From contig NZ_AZEE01000027.1 of NCBI RefSeq assembly GCF_001434895.1, positions 510,661-574,660 of the forward strand: a stretch of DNA of 64,000 nt. Direction: 5' to 3'. The position numbers were made by a program, and so were the translations under genes. Origin of the DNA: Secundilactobacillus odoratitofui DSM 19909 = JCM 15043 (GTDB lineage: Bacteria; Bacillota; Bacilli; Lactobacillales; Lactobacillaceae). The notes below the pieces were generated by a model. That model was not told the DNA's origin and did not search any database. It saw only the letters and a program-made list of their open reading frames with translations. The first letter of the stretch is position 1. Each line of letters starts with the position of its first letter. This document shows positions 27,305 to 36,856 of the stretch, piece after piece.

Positions 27305-28222
27305 TGACGGATAGATAATTTTAGTGGTCTGTTGTGGATGTGGCTGTTCAAGTCTGCGTTTCAAAGCGGCCAACTTAACTTCAATAACTTGATTACGGTT
27401 AATTTTTGCGAACGCCAGCGTCTCGCTCATCAACGATTGAATTTCATTCGTTGGTCGGTGTAAGACGATGGCGTTTTGCGTTGCCAAGAATTTCAGACAA
27501 GGCAAATAATACGTCACGTGTTGCTCGGAGCAGAGTTGAACCCCAGCGTCGATCAGTCGGTTACTGGTCCTATAATCACCCTGATTGGCGTAAAATTCCG
27601 CCGTAAAGTTGATCATCATCAAAATTCGCAGATCATACTGATTACCACACGATTCATCGTGGTGAATCCGATCGTCACTTAGATAATGCCGAACTTTCTG
27701 GAAATAAAACCCGGCACGTTTTGTTTCGTGACGTCGATCATACATAATCCCAGATCCCAGAAAAGCAAGGTAGGTAAAAATCGTTTTTTGACTAGCGTCT
27801 AATTCGTTAAAAATCATCGCAAAATCAAAGCTAATATCATCTGCGGAAGCGTTAATCAACGTATTAACTAACCCTCGGAGTGCAAAAAATTGGCTTTTAG
27901 CCGGTAATGATTCAATTTGAGTCTCATCGATCTGAGCTAAATCAGCCACAGCTTGACGGTAATTTTGCGTCATCAGTTTCTTTTCAATGTGGTTTAACGT
28001 TAATTCAACATCCGTAGTAGCTGATGTCTGTTCGCCATACAAATCATCAACTTTGATCCCCATCCGGGCGCATAATTGATTCAAAATTGTCAGTGACGGT
28101 ACGTGACCGTTACTTTCAAATTTGCTCAGCGTCGCCTGCGTACAAATCCCATCACATAATCGACATTGTGATAATTTGAGCGCTTTTCGACGGCGCACAA
28201 AATGATTAATATCCATCTCCAT
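27290..28222 (-). CDS. Rgg/MutR-like transcriptional regulator
   Basis: 310 residues. N-terminal XRE-type helix-turn-helix (about 5-62: RRRKALKLSQCRLCDGICTQ, LSKFESNGHVPSLTILNQLC) followed by about 240 residues of helical repeats of the Rgg/PlcR/PrgX type that bind peptides. The variant QATLSKFESN in the recognition helix is typical of Rgg. Ribosome site AAGGGAG. No short peptide gene of the SHP kind was seen within a few hundred bases, so the ligand is unknown. Its 3' end overlaps the convergent response regulator gene by 15 bases. Confidence 0.8.
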   Translation of the reverse strand: MEMDINHFVRRRKALKLSQCRLCDGICTQATLSKFESNGHVPSLTILNQLCARMGIKVDDLYGEQTSATTDVELTLNHIEKKLMTQNYRQAVADLAQIDETQIESLPAKSQFFALRGLVNTLINASADDISFDFAMIFNELDASQKTIFTYLAFLGSGIMYDRRHETKRAGFYFQKVRHYLSDDRIHHDESCGNQYDLRILMMINFTAEFYANQGDYRTSNRLIDAGVQLCSEQHVTYYLPCLKFLATQNAIVLHRPTNEIQSLMSETLAFAKINRNQVIEVKLAALKRRLEQPHPQQTTKIIYPSLKIH

Positions 28223-28682
28223 CGCGCTCCCTTGCTCGTTGCCAATTTAATCACGTAAAATCTAATTTAGAATAGAAATACGCCATGAATCTCCTATTAA
28301 TACACCATTTAATGACCTTAATCAGTTCGATTTATAACCCAACTGATTACTTGCTTCTATTATAGCGAGAACCACCCTCACGGACTATCAGGAATGACCC
28401 TAACACTTTTCACACTGCTTACATACTAAATGATTGACACTGAAACACCCCACTGATTTCTCAATTAAACGCAATAATCTATTCTAAAATCGTATATAAA
28501 AATCGCTTGTGGCTTCGACAATTCCACGATCACGGCAAAAAACCAACGACAGAGCATTGATTTAAAGGGAATCTGGACAATTAAGTGTGATTTAACACGG
28601 TTTTATATGTCGGATTTCTATATAATATTTTATATAATCACTGAATTTTATACGAATTTCACAGGTATTTTCTAACACTTTT
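28223..28682. other. Long intergenic region between the Rgg-like gene and preT
   Basis: About 460 bases with no gene. It is AT-rich with several TATAAT-like strings (28619-28637), giving room for upstream regulation in both directions. I see no terminator or repeat. Confidence 0.5.
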
Positions 28683-28711
28683 TTGAGTGCTACTAGGCAC
28701 CATGCTATATT
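28683..28711 (+). promoter_or_regulatory. Promoter of the preT-preA operon
   Basis: -35 TTGAGT (28683-28688), 17 bases, -10 TATATT (28706-28711), about 107 bases before the preT start. Confidence 0.65.
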
Positions 28712-28817
28712 GTAACCGTAGCAAGTGAAGAAACACACAATTACAATGACGAATTCTCAACTACCTACTGTGCGCTTCTTCTATTACACTCATCTCAAAT
28801 AAGTGAGGACGATTAGC

Positions 28818-30050
28818 ATGACAAAAAAATACCAAACTGAAGCACCGGGTTACACGATGACCACCGTGATGGAAGAAGCCGCACGTTGTCTGCTCTGTCA
28901 CGATGCCCCTTGTTCACAAGCTTGCCCGGCTCATACAGATCCAGCTAAGTTTATCCGCAGCGTTCGTTTCCGTAACATTAAAGGTGCAGCCGAAACGATT
29001 CGTGAAAACAACGCTTTGGGTGCCATTTGTGCCCGCGTTTGCCCAACTGAAAAATACTGTGAATTAGCCTGCTCACGTAGCGGCATCGATGTTCCGATCG
29101 ATATTGGTGGTATTCAACGTTACGTCACAGACTTCGAACAAGCCGCTGACATGCACATCCTTAAAAAGGGTAACAGCAACGGTATGAACGTCGCCATCAT
29201 CGGTAGTGGTCCTTCAGGGCTACAAGCTGCAGTGACCCTGCTTGAAAAAGGGTACGGCGTTGATTTATATGAACGTCAAGCCAAGGCTGGTGGTTACCTG
29301 ACCTACGGCATCCCAGAATACCGTCTGCCAAGCAACATCGTTGATTACGAAATCAAACGAATCACCGACATGGGTGCTAACATTCACCTCAACACCACAA
29401 TTGGTGAAGACATCACGATGGATCAATTAAAGGCTGATAATGATGCCGTTATCGTCGCTATCGGTGCCAGTGAATCAAAAGTACTCCCAATGTTTGAAAA
29501 CAACGATGCGGTTGAAACCGCCGTTTCATTCTTAGCACGTACTAAGGATGCACAAGGCAACATTGATTTACCAAAAGATGCCATCGTTATTGGTGGTGGG
29601 GACGTTGCAATGGACGTTGTAACTACCTTGAAGAAGTTAGGTGTTAAGCACGTTACCGATGCCGCCTACGAAGAATTCGATGAGTTCCGTGCTTCTAAGA
29701 AGGAACTTGCCGGTGCCGAAGCAGAAGGCGTCACCATCTTAGACGGTTACATTCCTGATAGTATTGACGGTCACACTGTTACCTTTAAGCACCGTCACAT
29801 GAACAGTAAATTAACCATCGAAGCCGATAAGATCATCTTAGCCATCGGCCAAACCGTCAATGCTAACAACCTTGGGATTCGTCTCGAACATGGTGAATCA
29901 CCATCGGCCGGTTACAAGACCCGCGACGAAAAAGTCTTCATTACTGGTGATATTGCCCAGGGTGATAAGACCGTTGTCTACGCCGTTCAAAAAGGGAAAG
30001 AAGTCGCCGACGAAATTGACAGTATTTTAGGAGGCAACCACAATGATTAA
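28818..30050 (+). CDS. preT: NAD-dependent dihydropyrimidine dehydrogenase subunit PreT
   Basis: 410 residues of the glutamate-synthase beta-subunit type. N-terminal iron-sulfur Cys clusters ([14 protein letters not shown] about 23-36, and [17 protein letters not shown]) and two nucleotide folds: FAD in [14 protein letters not shown] (about 125-138), NAD(P)H in [13 protein letters not shown]. The final FAD-contact motif is [17 protein letters not shown]. With PreA it reduces uracil/thymine, or acts in the reverse sense, using NADH. ATG at 28818 after GAGGACG; a GTG 15 bases earlier is less likely. It overlaps preA by 8 bases, so the two are translationally coupled. Confidence 0.92.
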   Translation: MTKKYQTEAPGYTMTTVMEEAARCLLCHDAPCSQACPAHTDPAKFIRSVRFRNIKGAAETIRENNALGAICARVCPTEKYCELACSRSGIDVPIDIGGIQRYVTDFEQAADMHILKKGNSNGMNVAIIGSGPSGLQAAVTLLEKGYGVDLYERQAKAGGYLTYGIPEYRLPSNIVDYEIKRITDMGANIHLNTTIGEDITMDQLKADNDAVIVAIGASESKVLPMFENNDAVETAVSFLARTKDAQGNIDLPKDAIVIGGGDVAMDVVTTLKKLGVKHVTDAAYEEFDEFRASKKELAGAEAEGVTILDGYIPDSIDGHTVTFKHRHMNSKLTIEADKIILAIGQTVNANNLGIRLEHGESPSAGYKTRDEKVFITGDIAQGDKTVVYAVQKGKEVADEIDSILGGNHND

Positions 30051-31308
30051 TAAGGACTTATCAATTGATTTTATGGGCGTCCACTTTGAAAACCCATTCT
30101 GTTTATCATCATCACCCGTTGGCAACTGTTACGATATGTGTGCCAAAGCCTTTGATGAAGGCTGGGGCGGTATCGTCTTCAAAACCATCGGACCAGAACA
30201 CTTCAAAGTTGATGAAGTGTCACCACGTTTTGATGAATTAACCAAGGAAGGCACCCCATTCGTTGGTTTCAAGAACATGGAACAAATCGCTGAACACCCA
30301 CTGGATGAAAACTTGGCTGACTTAAAGAAGCTCAAGCAAAACTATCCCGATAAGGTCGTTATTGCCTCCATCATGGGGACTAACGAAGAAGACTGGGTTG
30401 AATTAGCCCGCCTGGTTGAAGAAGCCGGCGCCGACATGATTGAAATGAACCTCTCATGTCCTCAAATGACTTCTCACGAAATGGGTTCTGATGTTGGGAC
30501 TAACCCTAAGTTAGTTCAAAAATACTGTGAAGCCGTTAAGCGTGGCTCAAGCCTACCAATGATGGCTAAAATGACCCCTAACATTACCGACATGGTACCT
30601 GCTGCCAAAGCAGCCTTAGCCGGTGGTGCCGACGGGATTGCTACCATTAACACCGTGAAATCAATTTCAAACGTTGACCTCGAAAAGAAGACCGCTTTAC
30701 CAATCGTTAATGGTAAATCATCCGTTTCTGGGTTCTCAGGTAAAGCCGTTAAGCCAATCGCCCTTCGCTTTATTCAACAATTACGGGTAGCTGCCGGACT
30801 AGAACAATTACCAATCTCTGGGATTGGTGGTATCGAAACTTGGGAAGACGCCGTTGAATTCATCTTAATGGGCTCAACCACTTTACAAGTTACCACTTCA
30901 GTCATGCAATACGGTTACCGGATCGTTGAAGACATGAAGAATGGTCTGATGCACTACATGGAAGAACAAGGTGTCGATCACTTAGCTGACTTAGTTGGTC
31001 TTGCCAACAAGAACATCGTGCCTGCTGAAGACCTCGATCGTAACTACAAAGTTTATCCTGAAATTGATTGGGACAAATGTATCGGTTGTGGTCGTTGCTT
31101 CATCAGTTGTTACGATGGTGCTCACCAAGCCATTTCATGGGACGACAAGATTCGCCGCCCAACAATTGATACTAGCAAGTGTGTGGGCTGTCACCTGTGC
31201 GCACTGGTTTGCCCAGTTGGCGCTATTCACCCAGGCAAGATTGTGATGAAACCTGGCCGTGAAGGCGACCCTGAAAAAGTAGATGTTGTTTCACAACGAC
31301 TCCATTAA
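30043..31308 (+). CDS. preA: NAD-dependent dihydropyrimidine dehydrogenase subunit PreA
   Basis: 421 residues. Dihydroorotate-dehydrogenase-like FMN barrel (1-320: [30 protein letters not shown]-like [14 protein letters not shown]) fused to a two-cluster ferredoxin domain (about 345-400: [14 protein letters not shown] and [15 protein letters not shown]). This is the layout of PreA and the C-terminal half of eukaryotic DPD. It carries the pyrimidine site; electrons come from NADH through PreT. Ribosome site GGAGG within preT. In fermenting lactobacilli the reaction could re-oxidise NADH, which is inference. Confidence 0.92.
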   Translation: MINKDLSIDFMGVHFENPFCLSSSPVGNCYDMCAKAFDEGWGGIVFKTIGPEHFKVDEVSPRFDELTKEGTPFVGFKNMEQIAEHPLDENLADLKKLKQNYPDKVVIASIMGTNEEDWVELARLVEEAGADMIEMNLSCPQMTSHEMGSDVGTNPKLVQKYCEAVKRGSSLPMMAKMTPNITDMVPAAKAALAGGADGIATINTVKSISNVDLEKKTALPIVNGKSSVSGFSGKAVKPIALRFIQQLRVAAGLEQLPISGIGGIETWEDAVEFILMGSTTLQVTTSVMQYGYRIVEDMKNGLMHYMEEQGVDHLADLVGLANKNIVPAEDLDRNYKVYPEIDWDKCIGCGRCFISCYDGAHQAISWDDKIRRPTIDTSKCVGCHLCALVCPVGAIHPGKIVMKPGREGDPEKVDVVSQRLH

Positions 31309-31321
31309 TCAACGTCTTAAC

Positions 31322-31364
31322 AAAACGCGCCGCAATGCTGGTAAACTGCTTTGCGGCGCGTTTT
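31322..31364 (+). terminator. Intercistronic hairpin after preA
   Basis: AAAACGCGCCGCAAtGC pairs with GCttTGCGGCGCGTTTT. The T-run is short (TTTTCT), so it may partially terminate before the DUF1097 gene and lower its expression. Confidence 0.6.
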
Positions 31365-31386
31365 CTAAAAAAGGAGCATGATTCTC

Positions 31387-31947
31387 ATGAAAATTAGTAA
31401 AGATGTCTGGTTCTCCTCAATTGGTGTTGGTCTCTTCACAGTCATTTATAGTTTAATTTCTGGTTCCTTTAGTCTTTGGATGGGGGCTGCCGCCTTCATC
31501 GCTGCTTCTTATTTCTTTGGTGCTGGTTGCCCGACCGATAAGGTGCTCAACATCTCCGTGAGTTTCATCTTCGGTGTTGCCTGGGGGGCCTTATGCTTAT
31601 GGTTATTCACCTTCCCACACTTAGGCGATGTCATCCCTAGTGCTTTGATTTTTGGCTTTTTAACCTTCTTAGCCCTGTTCCTGCAAGGCACGATTATGAA
31701 ATTCGCAGTGGTGCCCGCATGGCTACTCGCTTGGGGGACAACCATGCTGATCATTTCAAACATTGCCATCAAGAGCTGGCCAGCCTTCGTCATTGAACTT
31801 CTGATTTCGATGTACCTTGGCATCTACCTAATTATTATTGGCTCAAATTACTTCTCAAAGGTCATGTTCAAGCTGTTCCCTGATAAACAGCCTGAAGAAA
31901 AACATGATGACAAATCCTCTGCTTCACATGAGGAACGGTTATCTTAA
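31387..31947 (+). CDS. DUF1097-type integral membrane protein
   Basis: 186 residues with five predicted membrane helices (about 9-27, 33-50, 54-75, 84-103, 110-160 as one or two) and a charged C-terminal tail (PDKQPEEKHDDKSSASHEE). The Gly/Ala/Trp-rich helices and FGAGCPTDKVLNISVSFIFG match what I know of DUF1097 proteins. ATG at 31387 is 10 bases from AAAGGAG; an ATG at 31378 lies too close. It follows preA on the same strand, so a role in pyrimidine uptake or in the same process is possible but unproven. Confidence 0.75.
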   Translation: MKISKDVWFSSIGVGLFTVIYSLISGSFSLWMGAAAFIAASYFFGAGCPTDKVLNISVSFIFGVAWGALCLWLFTFPHLGDVIPSALIFGFLTFLALFLQGTIMKFAVVPAWLLAWGTTMLIISNIAIKSWPAFVIELLISMYLGIYLIIIGSNYFSKVMFKLFPDKQPEEKHDDKSSASHEERLS

Positions 31948-31958
31948 TCAGTGCCATT

Positions 31959-31992
31959 AAACTGAGTCGCAACTTGCGGCTCAGTTTTTTTA
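31959..31992 (+). terminator. Terminator of the pre operon
   Basis: AAACTGAGtCGCAA and TTGCGgCTCAGTTT, then TTTTTATT. Confidence 0.85.
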
Positions 31993-32143
31993 TTCCGCCT
32001 CCGGTAGACAGCGCTACAAATACGGCGTCTGTATCATTAAATCAAACCCGTCAATTTGACATCTAACCAAAAAAGAGTTCATTGTAAACAAAGTTATCAA
32101 AGTGTATGATAATCACCAAAATAATATTGAGGAAGCGATTATC

Positions 32144-33124
32144 ATGTGCACAAGTGTAACTTTTTTATCGACTACCGGTGACCATTTTCTAGCTCGGACC
32201 ATGGACTTCGCCTTTGAATTAGACGGTCGTCCGGTCGTGATTCCACGTCACCAAACTTTTACGAATGACCCCGAAGACAGCTATACCACGACCTACAGTT
32301 TTGTCGGTGCTGGTCGCAACTTTGGCCATTACATACTGGTAGACGGCGTGAACGAACACGGTTTAAGCGCGGCAGCACTGTATTTTTCAGGTGAAGCCAG
32401 TTACGCTCCGGCCCCTGTTGACGGCAAAGTCAATTTAGCACCGCATGAAGTCCTCAATTGGTTGTTAGGTAACAACACTGACTGTGCGGACTTAGGAAGT
32501 AAAATTGATACGCTAAATATTTTCAATAAGTCAAATCGTCTTCTAAAGTTGGTTGTCCCACTACACTGGATCATCGCTGACAAAACGGGTCACACCTACG
32601 TGCTAGAAATGCAAGCAGACGGGCTCCACTACTTAGAAAATCCAGTGGGCGTGATGACCAATACGCCTGACTTTAACTGGCACTTGAAGAACTTACACAA
32701 TTACACGAACTTACAACCTGGTCCCCACCCAGACCGTCAGTTTGATCAAATGCCCGTTTCAGCGTACGGTCCTGGCAGTGGCATGTTAGGAACACCTGGT
32801 GACTATACCTCCGTCTCCCGCTTCGTTAGAACTGCCTTCATTCGTCAGTACACACAGGCTGAGTCAACCGAAAATACCGTTAACGTTTTATCACATATTT
32901 TGAATAGCGTCGAGATTCCAAAGGGCGTTAAATTAAAAGACGACGGCAGTTCGGACTACACCCAATACCGTGGCTACATGAGCATGGCGGACAGTACCTA
33001 CTACATGCAGCCCTATCAGGATCAAACTATCTCGCGAGTTCGTTTAACCGCAGACTTAATGAATCTCAAGGAACCTAAGGAGTTTCCGTTACATGATCAG
33101 CAGCAAGTTGTTGATTTGGTCTAA
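32144..33124 (+). CDS. Choloylglycine hydrolase family amidase (bile salt hydrolase/penicillin V acylase-like)
   Basis: 326-residue Ntn-hydrolase. After loss of Met1 the nucleophile is C2 (MCTSVTFLS). R18 and D21 follow in LARTMDFAFE, and further active-site residues fit in VDGVNEHGLSAA, VMTNTPDFNWHL (Asn) and TSVSRFVR-type TSVSRF (Arg), so the site is complete. It has no signal peptide, hence is cytoplasmic. The ATG at 32144 is the only start giving the essential Cys2; GAGGAAG lies upstream. Bile-salt versus penicillin-V or acyl-homoserine-lactone preference cannot be decided from sequence. Single gene. Confidence 0.88.
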   Translation: MCTSVTFLSTTGDHFLARTMDFAFELDGRPVVIPRHQTFTNDPEDSYTTTYSFVGAGRNFGHYILVDGVNEHGLSAAALYFSGEASYAPAPVDGKVNLAPHEVLNWLLGNNTDCADLGSKIDTLNIFNKSNRLLKLVVPLHWIIADKTGHTYVLEMQADGLHYLENPVGVMTNTPDFNWHLKNLHNYTNLQPGPHPDRQFDQMPVSAYGPGSGMLGTPGDYTSVSRFVRTAFIRQYTQAESTENTVNVLSHILNSVEIPKGVKLKDDGSSDYTQYRGYMSMADSTYYMQPYQDQTISRVRLTADLMNLKEPKEFPLHDQQQVVDLV

Positions 33125-33163
33125 CTGATTAACAATAACCTTCTAAATAAAATGTAACGACAC

Positions 33164-33204
33164 AAAAGCCCCCACAGGATGAACACTCATCTGTGGGGGC
33201 TCTT
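33164..33204. terminator. Bidirectional terminator, amidase / adhE
   Basis: AAAGCCCCCACAG and CTGTGGGGGCTCTT stem between convergent genes; TTTTGTG follows on the minus strand. Confidence 0.85.
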
Positions 33205-33229
33205 AAATTAATTCGAATGGTTCAGCAGG

Positions 33230-35851
33230 TTATTTTTCAACACCTTTGCCGTCATATTCATCAATCATAATTTGACGAAGTTCGCCAATCAGTGGTTCCT
33301 TAGGGTTCGCGGTCGTGCATTGGTCTTCATACGCCAATTCGGCTAATTCATCAACCGTTTCGTCAAAGTGCTTCTTATCAACACCATTGGCCTTCAAGCT
33401 CAACGTAACGTCAACGGAGTGGGCTAATTCAATTACTTTTTGAACAAGCGCTTCTTTTAACTCTTCGTTATTCTTGCCAGTCAAACCGATGTAACGGGCG
33501 ATTTCGGCGTAATCTTCATCGGCACGGAAGTACTCGTACTTAGGCCAAGTGGTTAACTTCCGTGGTTCTTTGAAGTTGTAACGAATAACGTGTGGCAGTG
33601 TAATGGCGATGGCTAAACCATGAGGAAGACCGAACTCACCACCCAGTTTGTGGGCAATGGAGTGGTTAACACCTAAAAAGGCGTTGGCAAAGGCCATCCC
33701 AGCAATGGTTGCGGCGTTGTGCATCCGTTCGCGGGCAGCCAAATCACCGTTGTAAGAAGCCGTCAAGTTTTCAAAGACTAACTTGATTGCTTGCAGTGAC
33801 CATGGCCGAGTGTAATCTGAAGCCATGTTTGAAACAAATGATTCGATCGCGTGAGTCAAGACATCGAGACCTGCGTATGAAATCGTACGCTTTGGTAAGC
33901 TTTCGATGAATTGCGAATCCACGATGGCAACGTCTGGCGTCAGTGCATAATCAGCCAATGGGTACTTAACGTGAGTCTTAGAGTCAGTAATCACAGCGAA
34001 TGGTGTTACTTCCGAACCAGTTCCTGAAGTCGTTGGAATCGCGATAAATTGTGCCTTCTTAGGCTTTTCGAACTTGTAGGTCCGTTTACGAATATCCAAG
34101 AACTTTTGCTTAGCACCGAAGAAGCTAGTGTCTGGGTGCTCGTAGAACATCCACATGCCCTTGGCTGCGTCCATTGGTGACCCACCGCCTAAAGCAACGA
34201 TTGTATCAGGTTGGAAATTATTCATTTGGGCCGTTCCCTTTTCAACCGTATCCGTAGTAGGATCAGATTCGGTTACAGAGAACAATTGATATTCGATACC
34301 ATCTGGTTGACGCTTCAATTCACCAAGCACTTTATCAACGTAACCCAGTTCAATCATCACTGGATCAGCAACGATGAAGACCCGCTTCACGCCAGGCATG
34401 GTACCAAGGTAACGAACAGACGTCTTTTCAAAGTATACTCGAGGTAATTTAATCCATTGCATATTATTCCGCCGCTTTGCGATTGTTTTAATGTTCAAGA
34501 GGTCAAAGGCTGAAACGTTGTGGGAAACGGAGTTCTTACCCCATGACCCAGTACCAAGTGTTAATGATGGTACCATTTCGTTATAAAGATTCCCGATACC
34601 ACCCAATGCTGATGGTGTGTTAACCAATACACGACTTGCCTTCATCTTGATCCCAAATTCGGTCGCGAGATCTTCATCTAAGGTGTGAATGGCTGCCGTG
34701 TGACCAAGACCGCCGAAGTGAAGTAAATCGTCGCATGTCTGGAAGGCTTCTTCATGACCAGCAACTTTATAAACTGAAATCACTGGACACAATTTTTCGG
34801 CTGACAACCAGTTTTCTGGGCCGACAACGTTTAATTCAGCAGCCAAAACTTTAGTGTCTTCTGGTACTTCAATCCCCGCTAATTTAGCGATGGCAACGGC
34901 TGACATACCGGCGATTGGCCCCTTAACGCCGCCACGCTTTGGATCATACATGGCATCCGCTAAGGCCTTTTGATCACTCTTTTTAATGAAGAAGACTTTA
35001 CGAGCTTTCATTTCCTTCTTAACGGCGTCGTAAATGTCCGCGTCGATCACAATGCTGTTTTCAGTGGCACAAACCATCCCGTTATCAAACGTCTTAGATA
35101 AGACGATGTCGTTAACTGAGCGCTTGATGTTAGCTGTTTTTTCAACGTAGGCTGGTCCGTTACCTGGGCCAACACCCAAGGCGGGCTTACCAGTTGAGTA
35201 TGCCGCCTTCACCATGCCAGGACCACCAGTTGCTAAAACTGAGGCAACTCGTGGGTGGTTCATTAAAGCAGTCGTAGCTTCCAAGCTTGGTTCTTCGATC
35301 CATTGAATCACGCCTTCTGGTGCACCGGCAGCAATAGCGGCGTCACGAACCACGCGAGCTGCTTCACGGGAAGACTTTTGAGCTTGTGGGTGGAACGCAA
35401 AGATAATTGGGTTCCGCGTCTTAACAGCAATCAGTGATTTGAATAACGTTGTTGAAGTCGGGTTAGTCACTGGTGTCACACCAGCCAAGATTCCCAGTGG
35501 TTCAGCAACAGTGATCAGTTGCCGTTCGTGATCGTCGTTAATGATGCCCACCGTCTTATCATTTTTAATACTGTGCCAAATTTCTTCAGTGGCAAACATG
35601 TTTTTGATAGCTTTGTCTTCAGCGACGCCACGACCAGTTTCTTCAAAGGCCATCTTGGCGAGACGCATATGGTTGTCTAAACCAGCCATTGCCATTTGGT
35701 GCACAATGTGGTCAACTTTGGCTTGGTCAAATTCATCCATGGCACACAGTGCGTCATGGGCTTTTTCAACTAATGCATCGATGGCTTCCTCAACAGTAGC
35801 AGTCTTTTTAGGCTTTTCGTTATTTGATTTTGAATTCATTTCTTTTAACAT
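33230..35851 (-). CDS. adhE: Bifunctional acetaldehyde-CoA / alcohol dehydrogenase
   Basis: 873 residues. N-terminal CoA-acylating aldehyde dehydrogenase (about 15-450; catalytic C261 in FDNGMVCATENS) fused to a C-terminal iron alcohol dehydrogenase (about 470-865). The metal-site motif GLDVLTHAIESFVS has both the Asp and the His, and NHSIAHKLGG and PHGLAIA supply the remaining ligands. It turns acetyl-CoA into ethanol and regenerates two NAD+, the redox sink of phosphoketolase fermentation. Ribosome site CGGAGGA. The leader has a Rex-like site just after the -10 box and a cre-like sequence further up. Confidence 0.96.
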   Translation of the reverse strand: MLKEMNSKSNNEKPKKTATVEEAIDALVEKAHDALCAMDEFDQAKVDHIVHQMAMAGLDNHMRLAKMAFEETGRGVAEDKAIKNMFATEEIWHSIKNDKTVGIINDDHERQLITVAEPLGILAGVTPVTNPTSTTLFKSLIAVKTRNPIIFAFHPQAQKSSREAARVVRDAAIAAGAPEGVIQWIEEPSLEATTALMNHPRVASVLATGGPGMVKAAYSTGKPALGVGPGNGPAYVEKTANIKRSVNDIVLSKTFDNGMVCATENSIVIDADIYDAVKKEMKARKVFFIKKSDQKALADAMYDPKRGGVKGPIAGMSAVAIAKLAGIEVPEDTKVLAAELNVVGPENWLSAEKLCPVISVYKVAGHEEAFQTCDDLLHFGGLGHTAAIHTLDEDLATEFGIKMKASRVLVNTPSALGGIGNLYNEMVPSLTLGTGSWGKNSVSHNVSAFDLLNIKTIAKRRNNMQWIKLPRVYFEKTSVRYLGTMPGVKRVFIVADPVMIELGYVDKVLGELKRQPDGIEYQLFSVTESDPTTDTVEKGTAQMNNFQPDTIVALGGGSPMDAAKGMWMFYEHPDTSFFGAKQKFLDIRKRTYKFEKPKKAQFIAIPTTSGTGSEVTPFAVITDSKTHVKYPLADYALTPDVAIVDSQFIESLPKRTISYAGLDVLTHAIESFVSNMASDYTRPWSLQAIKLVFENLTASYNGDLAARERMHNAATIAGMAFANAFLGVNHSIAHKLGGEFGLPHGLAIAITLPHVIRYNFKEPRKLTTWPKYEYFRADEDYAEIARYIGLTGKNNEELKEALVQKVIELAHSVDVTLSLKANGVDKKHFDETVDELAELAYEDQCTTANPKEPLIGELRQIMIDEYDGKGVEK

Positions 35852-35879
35852 TTCGAGTCCTCCGTTATGAAAACTTCTT

Positions 35880-35895
35880 TGTTATCTCTTTCACA
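35880..35895 (-). promoter_or_regulatory. Rex-like operator in the adhE leader
   Basis: Minus strand TGTGAAAGAGATAACA, six bases downstream of the -10 box. It matches the site in front of the iron alcohol dehydrogenase (49186-49201) at 14 of 16 positions. Confidence 0.6.
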
Positions 35896-35901
35896 TGAAC
35901 T

Positions 35902-35929
35902 ATCATATCACACATTTTTTAAATGTAAA
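35902..35929 (-). promoter_or_regulatory. adhE promoter
   Basis: -35 TTTACA (35929-35924), 16 bases, -10 TATGAT (35907-35902). Confidence 0.65.
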
Positions 35930-36022
35930 TAGTCCTGTTTCAGTTAATATACGATCGATTTGAACCTCGAAAAAAGATTGATATCACAGTTAATCTAGCT
36001 GTTTTCATGATAAAATCGGTAA

Positions 36023-36036
36023 TGAAAGCGCTTAAT
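36023..36036. promoter_or_regulatory. cre-like site upstream of adhE
   Basis: TGAAAGCGCTTAAT matches the CcpA consensus core (TGNAANCGNT) but departs at the 3' end. It lies about 95 bases upstream of the -35 box. Confidence 0.45.
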
Positions 36037-36146
36037 ATTTACTCTTGTGAATTAAATCTTTAAGTCGCATTTAGTTTTCATAAATCATGGATTTTCGTTT
36101 TCATTTAGCTTAAGAATCCCGTAATAACGGTCTTTAAGGTCAAAAT

Positions 36147-36180
36147 AAAAAAGTTCCACACAATTTGTGGAACTTTTTTG
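36147..36180. terminator. Terminator of the DUF1836 gene
   Basis: AAAAAAGTTCCACA, short loop, TGTGGAACTTTTTT; symmetrical, so active in both directions. Confidence 0.85.
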
Positions 36181-36184
36181 CTAG

Positions 36185-36703
36185 TTACTTCAATTTTTTA
36201 ATGGGTTTTTCGATCAGCTTCAATAATTGTTCCGACTGAATTCGATTGATAATCGTGTTAACGGCTACCTGCATCAACTTTTCGTTTAAGTTTTTGGCGG
36301 GCGTCGCTGCCGTTCCTTTGCCAAGTTGACGAAGTGCTTCATTTAAGACATCGATAAAATTATCATACGCTTGTTTTGGAAAGTCCCCCGCAGTTACTTG
36401 GTCGATTCCATGGCGAATCGTCTCGGTTGAAAAGAGTGGTTTTAACAGTCCAATCAGCAGTAAGTCAGCTAGTTGCATCGTTTGGTACTTCTTTTTGATT
36501 GGGGCAATGATGACCTGGTGCTTAACGTAATTGTTGATCATCGCCGGCGTCATCGCCTCGACGCCCAACGACCCAATCGCATCGTTTACGAACGCAATGA
36601 CTTGGTCCATATACAGGTCAAACTTTGGTAACTCACTCCAATGTGGCAATTGCACCTGTCTAATCTGAGCTTCCCAGCGGTTATATTGATCAAATTCAGC
36701 CAT
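36185..36703 (-). CDS. DUF1836 domain protein
   Basis: 172 residues. The family pattern is visible: LPHWSELPKFDLYMDQVI (about 19-36), then MTPAMINNYVKHQVI and IKKKYQTMQLADLLLIGLLK. This looks like a MerR-like helical DNA-binding fold in related proteins, followed by a C-terminal helical region. No membrane segment. ATG with GAGGAAG. Transcribed toward adhE as a single gene with a strong terminator. Its regulatory target, if any, is unknown. Confidence 0.82.
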   Translation of the reverse strand: MAEFDQYNRWEAQIRQVQLPHWSELPKFDLYMDQVIAFVNDAIGSLGVEAMTPAMINNYVKHQVIIAPIKKKYQTMQLADLLLIGLLKPLFSTETIRHGIDQVTAGDFPKQAYDNFIDVLNEALRQLGKGTAATPAKNLNEKLMQVAVNTIINRIQSEQLLKLIEKPIKKLK

Positions 36704-36856
36704 ATCGACACTTCCTCATCTTTTTATTGATTATCTTAGTATCATTATAACAGGTCATCTAGTCTTTATCACTAGATAATCCATGATTTTAAATTTATCA
36801 TCTAAACACTTAAATTATCAACAATGATGCGTCACCATATAGTAAGAACATCAATA

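Noticed and set aside
27290-28222. A quorum-sensing peptide gene next to the Rgg-like regulator
   Set aside because: No short ORF with a ribosome site and hydrophobic tail was found on either side.
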